Shown piece by piece: positions 8,971-18,120 of a DNA stretch of 64,000 nucleotides. A model generated the notes under the pieces. It saw only the letters and a program-made list of their open reading frames with translations. It ran no database searches and was not told the origin of the DNA. This stretch comes from Bacteroidales bacterium. GTDB lineage: Bacteria; Bacteroidota; Bacteroidia; Bacteroidales; Tenuifilaceae. How positions within the stretch are numbered: position 1 is the first letter of the stretch; every line of letters starts with the position of its first letter. The stretch is from the NCBI GenBank assembly GCA_003818205.1, contig RPRQ01000007.1:38463-102462 (forward strand), given 5' to 3'. Position numbers and translations under genes: made by a program.

Positions 8971-9275
8971 AGAGAAACACTTTAAGGTTTCTAAATCATC
9001 TCTTCCCCCCTTAATATTTTATAGTGTATTTTCCCATATCACCCGAAAGGGTTATTGACTGGAATTTATACAACGAGTATCTTTATTAATAAATCTCAAA
9101 TTACCATTGCCTTAATTTACGAACCAGTTCGCTCAACCTAGATAAACAGAGTTTCTTTGATTATTTTTTTATTGAAGGGTTCATGTTATCAAGGGTTAGG
9201 TAATAATTTTTCACCTGTAATTTATAAATTTTGAAAATAGTTTCAGCTCACTAATCATTAATTAACCCTAAAACC
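8971..9275. other. Spacer upstream of the C25 peptidase
   Basis: 305 bp with no convincing ORF. A weak hairpin (GAAAC...GGTTTC) lies just after the barrel gene stop, and the AT-rich 3' half probably contains the promoter of the C25 gene. I could not place a clear -33/-7 pair. Confidence 0.4.
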
Positions 9276-12200
9276 ATGAGAATAAGAAAATTGAGACTTC
9301 AGCTGTATAAGGTTTTAGCTACGCTAAAATTCTTATTGGCTATTGTGGTAATAGTAAACATTACCCAGTGCCAAAAAATTAGCCGTCTGGCTAATAAAAA
9401 AGTAATCGTTACGCCGTTAGGCGAATTAAATGAAATAACTAAATATCCAGGCGAAACCGTTACGTTTAGGATCTATTATGTAAACACTCAAAGTAAAATT
9501 ACCGATGTAAATATTATTGATACCATTCATCCATTATTAAAAAATGTAGAATTACTGAATGAAGGAAAATACCTGAAAGGTTCAGGATTACCAGTAAAAA
9601 ATGAAAGAATTGCCGTATGGATCATCCCCAATGTTGATCCAAAAAAAGGGGGATATATAGAATTTACTGGTGAAGTATCAGATAATAGCAGCTCAGCGAT
9701 TTCAAGAATAGTCAATAGAGCCCATATCAGTTTTAGTAAATCGGGTTTAGTTAAGCCGTTACCCGTTGGAGTTAAAACCCCTGAAATCGATATCAAGAAT
9801 ATAAAGGACCTACGTTCGATTTCTACAAATAAAGTAATTGTAAATATATGTTGTAATCCAACCCTGGGGTGGATTCCATTTAAACCACACGCAGAAAAGG
9901 ATGATAAACCATTCTATGCTCTTAAAGATGAGACCACCATGGGGATTCTTGTCAATTTTGAGTTTCCAGGAATGTATGTACAGGAAAGGGTTATTGAGGA
10001 AACCATTTATCATAGCTTAACCATTCCTACCCTGTCGAGCGTGAACGACGAAGGAAAACCAGCAATCCCTGTAGCTGGAAAGCTAATAGAAATCCCTAAA
10101 GATGCCAGCTTTACCATAGAAATATTTAAATCCGATTCGGTTAACCTGAGCTGCTATAATCTAATCCCATTTCAGGAGCTAACCGTTGAGCCATCAAGCG
10201 ATAGCCCTTCGAAGTTTAAAATAGATCCGAAAATCTACGCAAAAAATGCAAGTTACCCTGGAAAATTGGCTGGCGTTGAGGTTGAGGATATGGGGATAAT
10301 GCGTGGGCATAGGCTGATTTTCCTTAAAGTTTACCCTATTCAGTTTAATCCTGTTAAAAAATCTTTAACCGCATATTCTCAAATTGAGGTTAGAGTAAAA
10401 TACGCTAAGCCAGTACAAATAGAACCAATACCCAAAAGGTTGTATTCAGCAGGGTTTGAGGAGATATTAGAATCATCGGTTCTCAACTACAATTTTGATA
10501 GGGTAGTAGAGCAGATGGAAAACAATGCAGAGGATGATAATGGTGATAAACGATACGGTTGCGATTACCTGATTATTACCGAAGATGCTTTTTATGATGC
10601 GACCGACGCAGCTAATCCTGTTAACCGGCTAGCGCACTGGAAAACCCGAAAAGGGCTTATGGTTGAAGTAGTAAACATAAGTACAATTGGCAATACCGCT
10701 GCGAGCATAAGAACCTATATGGAGAATATGTACATCAACTGGACTCGGGTGCCTCAATACGTAGTGTTTATTGGCGATGCTAATCATATTACCCCTGATT
10801 ATCGGACAATTCATACAGGGCATACCGTTACGGTTGGGGGAGCGGATGTTACTACGCAGGTTGGTACAGACCTTTACTATACAACCCTTGATGGGGCTGA
10901 TTATTTCCCCGATATAATGCTATCGAGGATTTCGGTCGATAATGTTAACCAGCTTGGGGCTGTTATCGATAAAAGCATACTTTACGAGCAAAACCCTCCA
11001 GCGCTTGCCGCATACTATAATACCACATCGTTGGTTAGGCTATTCGAAGATGATACCGATCCAGTACCTGCTGGTAGCCCTGCTGACGCTTGCCCTTCCG
11101 ATGATATGGAGGATTGCGGATGGGTATTGATTGAACGAGCCGAAGAAATGCGCGACTACCTGATTGGCGAAGGATATGATGCTCAAAGGGTATATAACTT
11201 CTCAGGCGGAATTGCCGGAGGACCTCAGCGCTGGGAGAACGGAACAAATTTACCAGACCAATTAACACAACAACCTCCTGTTGTATTCCAATGGAATGGG
11301 GTTGCTGCTAATATTCAGAATGCATTTAATAATGGAAATTTTCTCATAACCTACAGAGGCCATGGAGGTCGAGATGGATGGGGTCGCCCAAACTTTCATA
11401 TTGCAAATATTGCGGCTCTTAATCAGAACGATATGCCCGCTTTCGTGTTCGGCGTAACATGCCAAACAGGATGGTTTGACGATGAAACCGACAATGCTGT
11501 TTTAAACACCAATACCGATTGTTTCGCTGAAGAGCTGTTGAGAGCTCAAAGGCGTGGTGCGATAGGCATTGTTGCCTCCTCTAGGAATAGCTGGGGCAGT
11601 TGCAATAATCCTATCACCGAGGGATTATGCGATGCTTTATGGCCCGATTTCGACAATACAATCAACGGAGGATTCCTTCCACGGCTCGGTCAGCTATTTG
11701 TTTACAGCAAAACCTACCTCGCTCAGAATGTTGGAGCCACGAATGGACGTTTGATTACCTTCGAAATGACACATCTCTTTGGCGATCCCGAATTACCCGT
11801 ATGGGTGTCGGAGCCAGGCGAAATGAACGTTTCTCATCCTGAAGGGATAGGCTCTACGGGTAAACAAGAAATAGTAATAAAGGTAACCGATAAGAATACA
11901 GGCGTACCAGTTGCTAGTGCAGTAGTGGCTTTAACCCGAGACCTTACTATTCTAGGAGGGGTTCAAACCGATGCTGGCGGGAACGCACGAATTTTACTAG
12001 AAAACGTTGGTGCAGGTGATATTGATGTAACCGTTACCTCTAAGTTTTACAGACCGTATATGGGTATAATCAGGGCCAATAACGGGGGAGCATATATCAA
12101 TGTTTTAAATCCTGAAAATGGAATAAGCAATCAGACCATCTATTTAGGAGGCAAAGATTTTAGCGGCTCCGAGGAGGTTAAAATTTATTTTGACGGAACG

Positions 12201-13097
12201 CATGTGAAAACTACCAATGCCGTTTCTGGCGAATTCGGACAATCAAATGACTTAACATTTGACGTACCAAACGGAAAACCATTGGGGCTATACAACGTAG
12301 TGGCAATAGGTAGTACATCAGGACGCTATGCCGTTGAAGTTTTTCAGGTTCGCGATGAAAGGATTGTCGATTTGTACACCTACTCACAGTGGGATGAAAG
12401 CACTTGGTCTCTTGAACCCAATAATGAATTGGTATGGAACAGCCCTGAGATATGGTTGAAAGATGGAGGGGGTACAACTGTTGCATCGAATAATTTGGTT
12501 TTGGGGACTAATTATGAGATAAATGCAAAAGTTTATAATAATCAAAACAATCCGGCAAATGCTGTTCGGGTAACATTCAAATGGGCGCAGCATGGTATAG
12601 GTCAAGTAGTTTGGGATGATATTGAAACCGTACCTATTGTTGTACCGGAAAATGGCAATGCAACTGCCACAGCAAATTGGACACCTTCGGTTTCAGGACA
12701 CGTTTGTATTAAGGCGGAGATTTACCATATCGAGGACATTAACCCAGCCAATAATATGGGGCAGGAAAACTGCCATGTAGGGCCAACCTCTTCCCCTGCA
12801 GAAGTAAAGTTTACCCTTTGTAATCCAACGGATAAACCTGCTATGGTTTTTCTTAAAGTATATCAGCACAAAACCAAAGGGAATGAGGGTAAAACCCGAT
12901 CGCTATGGGGTTCATTCATTAAGCATCCCGACCCCCAGCTTTTAAAGCCAGGCGAGTGCCGAGAGATTTCAGTAATTGTCGATCCCGACTTCTCTGTTGA
13001 TAAGGTATCAAAGGGCGAAGTAGCTAAATTTACGGTTTCGGGCTACATCAACAGAAAACTTATTGGTGGTATTGATTTAGAGGTTGTTAAAAAGTAA
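9276..13097 (+). CDS. Gingipain-like C25 cysteine peptidase, multidomain
   Basis: 1273 residues. A hydrophobic N-terminus ends at C32 (VNITQC), a possible but non-canonical lipobox. Residues about 40-160 resemble a DUF11-type repeat (GETVTFRIYY). A C25 propeptide-like segment follows, then the peptidase at about 430-865. The catalytic histidine is H696 (YRGHGGRDGWG) and the cysteine C729 (FGVTCQTGW). Their 33-residue spacing equals that of gingipain R. After it come a CNA/carboxypeptidase-regulatory-like domain (KNTGVPVASAVVAL, about 870-940) and CARDB-like segments. No typical T9SS C-terminal sorting domain is seen at the end (GGIDLEVVKK). It is probably an exported protease; its export route is uncertain. 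Confidence 0.9.
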   Translation: MRIRKLRLQLYKVLATLKFLLAIVVIVNITQCQKISRLANKKVIVTPLGELNEITKYPGETVTFRIYYVNTQSKITDVNIIDTIHPLLKNVELLNEGKYLKGSGLPVKNERIAVWIIPNVDPKKGGYIEFTGEVSDNSSSAISRIVNRAHISFSKSGLVKPLPVGVKTPEIDIKNIKDLRSISTNKVIVNICCNPTLGWIPFKPHAEKDDKPFYALKDETTMGILVNFEFPGMYVQERVIEETIYHSLTIPTLSSVNDEGKPAIPVAGKLIEIPKDASFTIEIFKSDSVNLSCYNLIPFQELTVEPSSDSPSKFKIDPKIYAKNASYPGKLAGVEVEDMGIMRGHRLIFLKVYPIQFNPVKKSLTAYSQIEVRVKYAKPVQIEPIPKRLYSAGFEEILESSVLNYNFDRVVEQMENNAEDDNGDKRYGCDYLIITEDAFYDATDAANPVNRLAHWKTRKGLMVEVVNISTIGNTAASIRTYMENMYINWTRVPQYVVFIGDANHITPDYRTIHTGHTVTVGGADVTTQVGTDLYYTTLDGADYFPDIMLSRISVDNVNQLGAVIDKSILYEQNPPALAAYYNTTSLVRLFEDDTDPVPAGSPADACPSDDMEDCGWVLIERAEEMRDYLIGEGYDAQRVYNFSGGIAGGPQRWENGTNLPDQLTQQPPVVFQWNGVAANIQNAFNNGNFLITYRGHGGRDGWGRPNFHIANIAALNQNDMPAFVFGVTCQTGWFDDETDNAVLNTNTDCFAEELLRAQRRGAIGIVASSRNSWGSCNNPITEGLCDALWPDFDNTINGGFLPRLGQLFVYSKTYLAQNVGATNGRLITFEMTHLFGDPELPVWVSEPGEMNVSHPEGIGSTGKQEIVIKVTDKNTGVPVASAVVALTRDLTILGGVQTDAGGNARILLENVGAGDIDVTVTSKFYRPYMGIIRANNGGAYINVLNPENGISNQTIYLGGKDFSGSEEVKIYFDGTHVKTTNAVSGEFGQSNDLTFDVPNGKPLGLYNVVAIGSTSGRYAVEVFQVRDERIVDLYTYSQWDESTWSLEPNNELVWNSPEIWLKDGGGTTVASNNLVLGTNYEINAKVYNNQNNPANAVRVTFKWAQHGIGQVVWDDIETVPIVVPENGNATATANWTPSVSGHVCIKAEIYHIEDINPANNMGQENCHVGPTSSPAEVKFTLCNPTDKPAMVFLKVYQHKTKGNEGKTRSLWGSFIKHPDPQLLKPGECREISVIVDPDFSVDKVSKGEVAKFTVSGYINRKLIGGIDLEVVKK

Positions 13098-13731
13098 TCT
13101 CGTTTAATATTGCTAATGCATTAAAACTCTGTTTAACTCTAAGTATATTTTCACACAGAGTTAAACAGAGTTTTTTGAGGTCAGATTACGAGAACTCCTA
13201 CTTCATACCCCCCTGTATTTTGTCTGGTAAGCCGTAGTCTTTATAGATATTCCATTATAGTAAAAGTTTTGCTGAACACATTTCATGTTTTTTCAGTTTC
13301 GCATGAAAAGTGCTTAATACTTTATATATACTTATAGTATTCTCCTTGTCATCGTTGGAATTGTGGACAATACAATAACGTGTTATGCCAAACCGCTAAC
13401 AAGATGAATAAAATGAAATCTTGTAGCAGGTTTGGTTAATGTTGAGTTTACGAACCGAGCGTTTTGTGCGAGTTCGCCCAAGGCAAATCCCGATCTTTTC
13501 GGGACCGATGGACTAACAATTTCAGAATAAAAGCAAAGCGAATTATTCTGATTATCTTGTAAGCCAATCGGTATTAGAACTAGAAGCGAGGTATAAACTA
13601 TTGAGGTAATAATCCTTATCATTGTTTAGTCATCTTAGCAAAAATCATTATTGATAGTGATATAAGTTCAATTTGAATTCCAAGTTTTTCTAAACTAATT
13701 TTCTAAATTTGGGTTACTAAAATTTAACCTT
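13098..13731. other. Repeat-rich spacer of about 630 bp
   Basis: Beyond the terminator, 13388-13435 forms an imperfect hairpin (CCAAACCGCTAACAAGAT / ATCTTGTAGCAGGTTTGG) preceded by CGTGTTATGCC. A palindrome CCCGATCTTTTCGGG lies at 13488-13502. On the plus strand the end of a possible degraded reading frame (about 13530-13606) reads VLELEARYKLLR before a stop, similar to the end of the barrel protein at 8970 (VLELVARYKL). A minus-strand ORF here has no family resemblance. Confidence 0.45.
13123..13176. terminator. Intrinsic terminator of the C25 gene
   Basis: Perfect 18-bp stem (AAAACTCTGTTTAACTCT / AGAGTTAAACAGAGTTTT) with a 16-nt loop, running into TTTTTT and starting 25 bases after the stop codon. 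The arm sequence (ACAGAGTT) resembles the CACAGAG repeats in the window, so it may derive from one. Confidence 0.75.
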
Positions 13732-14325
13732 ATGAAAGAACTTGTACGTTGCCGCCCTTGCGGATTTGTAATGGAAGCCGATAAACTTGGTGATGTTTGT
13801 CCTGCATGTGGACTGCCTAGAAAAGTTTTTGAACCCTATAGAGAAAGAGTTTCGCTTAATAGACTATTCGTTCTTAATTTAGATTTACATCCAATCGTTA
13901 TACATCTATCGCAGGCATTGGTTATTGCCATACCATTGCTTACTATTATAATTAATCTATTTGGAAACTTTCAACACGATTTATTAAAAAGCGTTTTAAT
14001 ATTCTCGATTTTTGTTTTCCCATTTACCCTTGTTTTTGCAATTATTACGGGAGTAATTGATGGTCTAACACGATTTAAAACGCTTAAAACACCGCTGTTA
14101 AGGGTGAAAATAATTTTTAGTATTATAATCCTGCTCTTATCTATTGCTCTCCTCTTTGTAGCACCTCGTGAAAATTATGGATTAATAACCATCATATTAA
14201 GCATTCTTTGTTTAGCAGCAGGAGTTCAGCTTGGTTTGTGGGGTAAGAAGTTGATTAATGTTATTTTACCCGGTTCATATCCCATGAAGAAAGGGAGCAA
14301 GGAAAGTCAAGTTAAAGAAGAGTAA
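13732..14325 (+). CDS. Rubredoxin-like zinc ribbon fused to DUF2231-like membrane domain
   Basis: 197 residues. The N-terminus has a rubredoxin-type metal site, C7-x2-C10 and C23-x2-C26 (RCRPCGFVME, GDVCPACGLPRK). After about residue 50 there are four hydrophobic helices, beginning with HPIVIHLSQALVIAIPLL, the histidine-containing opening typical of DUF2231. The C-terminus is basic and polar. Such proteins may carry electrons at the inner membrane or bind iron/zinc; no experimental role is assumed. It is followed by another zinc-ribbon membrane gene. Confidence 0.75.
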   Translation: MKELVRCRPCGFVMEADKLGDVCPACGLPRKVFEPYRERVSLNRLFVLNLDLHPIVIHLSQALVIAIPLLTIIINLFGNFQHDLLKSVLIFSIFVFPFTLVFAIITGVIDGLTRFKTLKTPLLRVKIIFSIIILLLSIALLFVAPRENYGLITIILSILCLAAGVQLGLWGKKLINVILPGSYPMKKGSKESQVKEE

Positions 14326-14534
14326 GTACAGAGAATTTTTGTTATTTTTTTTAATTCATTTTCGTATAGCACTCCTATCTTTAGAAGAGATTGGAACGCT
14401 ATTTTAGCAAAATGCCTATATAGATATTGCCAAGATTTTATTCTGTTAATGTATAATATTTGTCTGGTTCAACTAACTTGTTTACTTTTATTAAGCTCAT
14501 AAATAAGTAGTTATCGCAATTTTAATTATAAACT

Positions 14535-15275
14535 ATGACAACCTGTAAGAATTGTAATAATCAATTTGATGGAAAATACTGCAATAATTGTGGCCAATCA
14601 GCAACTGTAAGGTCAATAACCTTTCGTTTTTTATGGCACGATTTACAGCATGGATTACTTCATGTCGATAAAGGATTCTTTTTTACTATTAAGGAGCTAT
14701 TCACACGACCAGGGCATTCAGTAAGAGAATACTTGGGAGGGAAGAGAATTGCGCTTTTTAAGCCATTTTCTTTTTTGATTTTGATTGCGGGTTTATATGG
14801 TTTCCTATATCACTATTTCGACCTCAATATTGTGTCCTCTATTAGTAACGAAACCACTCATTCCATAAGCAAGAAAATTAATAGTTTTGTTTCAACACAC
14901 TTTTCTCTTGTTCAGCTAGCTTGTCTTCCCTGCTTTTCGATTGCAACATGGATAGTATTTAGAAATAGGAACCGTAACCTCGCTGAATTTTTTGTTCTTA
15001 ATACCTACATAACAGGACAGCGAATTATTATTCAGTTTCTTTTATTGCCATTTATGATTTTTTATAATGGAACCCATACTTTAAGATTGGTTGTTGCGAT
15101 TTCACTTGTTATTTACGTTGTGTTTTATTGTTGGGGAGTCATTCAATTTGTGCAGGAGCGTAGGTTAATAAATGGTATTTTAAAATCTATTCTTGCCTTA
15201 CTTCTTTTTATAGTATTTACGGAATTTGTATACATAATAGTAATCCTTTTATTGGCAGCATTTAATATAATTTAA
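14535..15275 (+). CDS. DUF3667 membrane protein
   Basis: 246 residues. It starts with a CxxC...CxxC ribbon (TTCKNCNNQFDGKYCNNCGQ), followed by the DUF3667 hallmark HDLQHGLLHVDKGFFFTIKELFTRPG and REYLGGKRIALFKPFSFL. About five membrane segments follow. The family is widespread in Bacteroidetes and has no assigned function. The next small gene begins 11 bases after the stop and may be co-transcribed. Confidence 0.82.
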   Translation: MTTCKNCNNQFDGKYCNNCGQSATVRSITFRFLWHDLQHGLLHVDKGFFFTIKELFTRPGHSVREYLGGKRIALFKPFSFLILIAGLYGFLYHYFDLNIVSSISNETTHSISKKINSFVSTHFSLVQLACLPCFSIATWIVFRNRNRNLAEFFVLNTYITGQRIIIQFLLLPFMIFYNGTHTLRLVVAISLVIYVVFYCWGVIQFVQERRLINGILKSILALLLFIVFTEFVYIIVILLLAAFNII

Positions 15276-15286
15276 ACGTATGAATT

Positions 15287-15487
15287 ATGAGTAATTTTAA
15301 AAATCGTTTTTTGAGATTGGCAATTGTAATGCTTAGCCTAAGCATTATTGAATTGGCCATGTATTTTCAGCATGATCGTTGCTTAACAATTAGGAATGCT
15401 GGATTTTGGTTAATACTTTTAGCAGGTCTGTGTTTGGGTGTTTCTTTATCCATGTTCAGAATGTGGATTAAAAAGGATGAAGCGTAA
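15287..15487 (+). CDS. Small two-helix membrane protein
   Basis: 66 residues with a basic N-terminus (MSNFKNRFLR) and two hydrophobic segments (LAIVMLSLSIIELAMYF and FWLILLAGLCLGVSLSMF) joined by a short polar loop, ending in WIKKDEA. I do not recognise a family. It follows the DUF3667 gene by 11 bases on the same strand, which is the main reason to call it. Confidence 0.55.
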   Translation: MSNFKNRFLRLAIVMLSLSIIELAMYFQHDRCLTIRNAGFWLILLAGLCLGVSLSMFRMWIKKDEA

Positions 15488-15623
15488 ATAACCTTTGTTT
15501 AAAATTTCTCTATTTAAATAGTAATAGATTTCGTTCTATACCTTCTACTGAGGTATAGCTAGAAATTATTTTGTATATCTTGGTATTATTTTTGTAAAAA
15601 AGGCATTCAAAAAATAATATATA

Positions 15624-18101
15624 ATGATATCAAAAAAACTATTTACATTATTGCTCTTTGCATTATTCGCTAAGTTTTCAATCTCTCAGGCAACCCTAAA
15701 GGGTAAAATATTCGATTCCGAAACAGGAGAGCCTCTCCCTTTCGTAAATGTGGTTTTTAACGAGAAGGGGAATGGTTTTACCTCTGGCCTCGATGGTGAT
15801 TTTAAGATTACCACCAACGATCCTGTCCTCTGGCTAAAGGTATCCTACCTTGGGTACTCACCTCAAACCATAACTATTAATGCCGATAATTATAATAAGC
15901 CATTCAAGATAGGGCTTTCCAAAACTAGCTATCAGATTAATGAGGTTGTTGTAAAGCCAGGCGTTAACCCTGCTCATCGTATAATCATTGCGGCGTATAA
16001 TAACAGGGGGAGGAATAATCCTGAAAAATTAGCATCTTACCGCTATACGAGCTACAATAAGATGTACTACACCTTTGATAAGCTAATCGCAAAAAGGATA
16101 AAACAATCTGACCCCGATACCCTCAAGAGAATAGACTCGCTAACCACAAAGTTCGATAAGCTAAAAAATAAGCATGGCATAATGATTATCGAAACGGTTA
16201 CCCAAAAGGAGTTCCTTGCGCCCAACAATAACTTCGAGAACGTTATCGCGTCAAAGGTATCCGGCTTAAAGGATCCTATGATTTCCTTTATTGCCACGCA
16301 AGCACAATCATTTACGTTTTACAAAGAGAAGATAGTTATTATCGATAAGACCTACCTGAACCCAATTAGCGCAGGGAGTACAAAGAAATACCTGTTCATC
16401 CTCGAGGATACCCTATTTACCCCCGAAAACGATACGCTCTTCGTCATATCCTATCGGCCGCATAAGAACCGAAATTTTGAAGGGTTAATGGGACAGCTAA
16501 CCATAAACTCAAGGGGTTATGCGGTACAGAACGTAATCGCTGAACCTTCATTGAGCATTGGTCTTCTATCGGTTAAAATTCAGCAGCGCTACGAACGATT
16601 CAACGATAGTACGTGGTTTCCAGTTGAACTCAACACGGATTTAGTTATCATACCACCCGATTTTGTTGATAAAAAAACGGGGAATACCTACTCCATGCAG
16701 ATGTTAGGCATAGGGAAATCGTACTTAAAGGATATTGAGATTAACCCAAACCTTAGCCGAAAAAATTTTAGCCATATCGAAACCCGAATCGATCCGCTTG
16801 CGGGAGAGCATAACAACGCTTACTGGAATCTTTTCCGCAAGGATAGCCTAAACGCCCTTGAATTGCGTACATATCGTATCCTCGATAGTATTGGTCGTAA
16901 GATTAACCTCGATGAAAGAATGCGCATTATAGAATCGTTGGTTACCGGGAGAGCTCCCCTTGGGTACATCGATGTTAATTTGAGCCATATCCTTAAATAT
17001 AATAAGTATGAGGGAACCCGTATAGGAATTGGGCTTGAAACAAGCCGAAAATTTTCAGAAATTATAAAGGTTGGTGGCTATACTGCCTACGGTTTACAGG
17101 ATGAGGCGCAGAAATTCGGAGGATTTACAGAGTTAACCTTTAGCCGTAGGGATGAGATTAAGCTAAAGTACTCCTACATGAGCGATGTTCAGGAGTCAGG
17201 AACCTACTCATTTGTTGACGATAATGCCATTTTCTTTGGGGGCGATAATGGAAGGCAAATGGCTGTTTCGAAGATGGATGGGATTGATGAGCATAGGGTG
17301 GCCTTTTCATTCAGATTTTTAAGATATTGTAAGCTTAACCTTTCGATGGCAAACCAGAAGTACAACCTTCTTTCGGGTTTTTACTATAAAGATTGGGTAA
17401 CGAATGATACGTTAACCAGCTTTAACCAAGCGCTGTTTACAGCAGCACTAAGGATTGCCCCTGGCGAGAAGTTAATGGAAACTCCTAGGTCAATTATGCC
17501 CTTGAATTTCGATTTTCCAGTATTTTGGGTAAAATATACTAAAGGGCTTAATGCTCTAGACGGTGGCTACAATTTCGATAAGCTTGAGGTTAGACTTGAT
17601 AAAACCTATAAGTGGAAGATTCTTGGTAAGTCAACTATAAGCATTGATGCTGGTAGGGTGTTCGGAAAAATCCCCTTATCGTTTATGTACTTCGGCAGAG
17701 CGAATTATTTGGGCTCTTTAACCCCCGATGCAGCGCATAGCTTTGCGGCCATGCGCATGAACGAGTTCATAACGGATCGGTTCGTTAACATCTTTTTTAA
17801 GCATGACTTCGGGAAGCTATTATGGGTAACCGGTTCAAAGAAGTTTCAACCGGAGTTTGCCATTGTAAATAATATAAGTTTTGGCGATGTTTCGGCAAAC
17901 TCACTTCATGTTGTTCCAGCGGATTTCAATGCGAAAGTCCCCACCAAAGGGTACTTTGAAACAGGAATATATGCAAACAAGTTGCTATCCAATGGTTATT
18001 TCGCTTTGGGCTTTGGAACATTCTACCGTTACGATAGCTATAGGTTTAAGGAGTTTAAGGATAATTTAGCCTATAAATTTACGATAATGGTTGTGCTGTA
18101 A
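15624..18101 (+). CDS. DUF5686 / carboxypeptidase-regulatory-like outer-membrane protein
   Basis: 825 residues. The signal peptide ends near KFSISQA. Residues about 22-105 form the CarboxypepD_reg-like domain (LKGKIFDSETGEPLPFVNVVF, VSYLGYSPQTI). The long remainder matches the DUF5686 architecture: a periplasmic stretch, then many amphipathic strands of a barrel (GLETSRKFSEIIKVGGYTAY, RRDEIKLKYSYMSDV) ending with an aromatic-rich last strand. The relation to TonB-linked proteins suggests outer-membrane localisation; the function is unknown. Its downstream spacer was the apparent target of a cassette insertion. Confidence 0.85.
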   Translation: MISKKLFTLLLFALFAKFSISQATLKGKIFDSETGEPLPFVNVVFNEKGNGFTSGLDGDFKITTNDPVLWLKVSYLGYSPQTITINADNYNKPFKIGLSKTSYQINEVVVKPGVNPAHRIIIAAYNNRGRNNPEKLASYRYTSYNKMYYTFDKLIAKRIKQSDPDTLKRIDSLTTKFDKLKNKHGIMIIETVTQKEFLAPNNNFENVIASKVSGLKDPMISFIATQAQSFTFYKEKIVIIDKTYLNPISAGSTKKYLFILEDTLFTPENDTLFVISYRPHKNRNFEGLMGQLTINSRGYAVQNVIAEPSLSIGLLSVKIQQRYERFNDSTWFPVELNTDLVIIPPDFVDKKTGNTYSMQMLGIGKSYLKDIEINPNLSRKNFSHIETRIDPLAGEHNNAYWNLFRKDSLNALELRTYRILDSIGRKINLDERMRIIESLVTGRAPLGYIDVNLSHILKYNKYEGTRIGIGLETSRKFSEIIKVGGYTAYGLQDEAQKFGGFTELTFSRRDEIKLKYSYMSDVQESGTYSFVDDNAIFFGGDNGRQMAVSKMDGIDEHRVAFSFRFLRYCKLNLSMANQKYNLLSGFYYKDWVTNDTLTSFNQALFTAALRIAPGEKLMETPRSIMPLNFDFPVFWVKYTKGLNALDGGYNFDKLEVRLDKTYKWKILGKSTISIDAGRVFGKIPLSFMYFGRANYLGSLTPDAAHSFAAMRMNEFITDRFVNIFFKHDFGKLLWVTGSKKFQPEFAIVNNISFGDVSANSLHVVPADFNAKVPTKGYFETGIYANKLLSNGYFALGFGTFYRYDSYRFKEFKDNLAYKFTIMVVL

Positions 18102-18120
18102 ATATGCGTTTATCAAAACG

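Noticed and set aside
13383..13622. 79-codon minus-strand ORF in the spacer after the C25 gene
   Set aside because: It runs through a hairpin and a CCCGAT palindrome, has no signal of a family, and its codons look like non-coding DNA.
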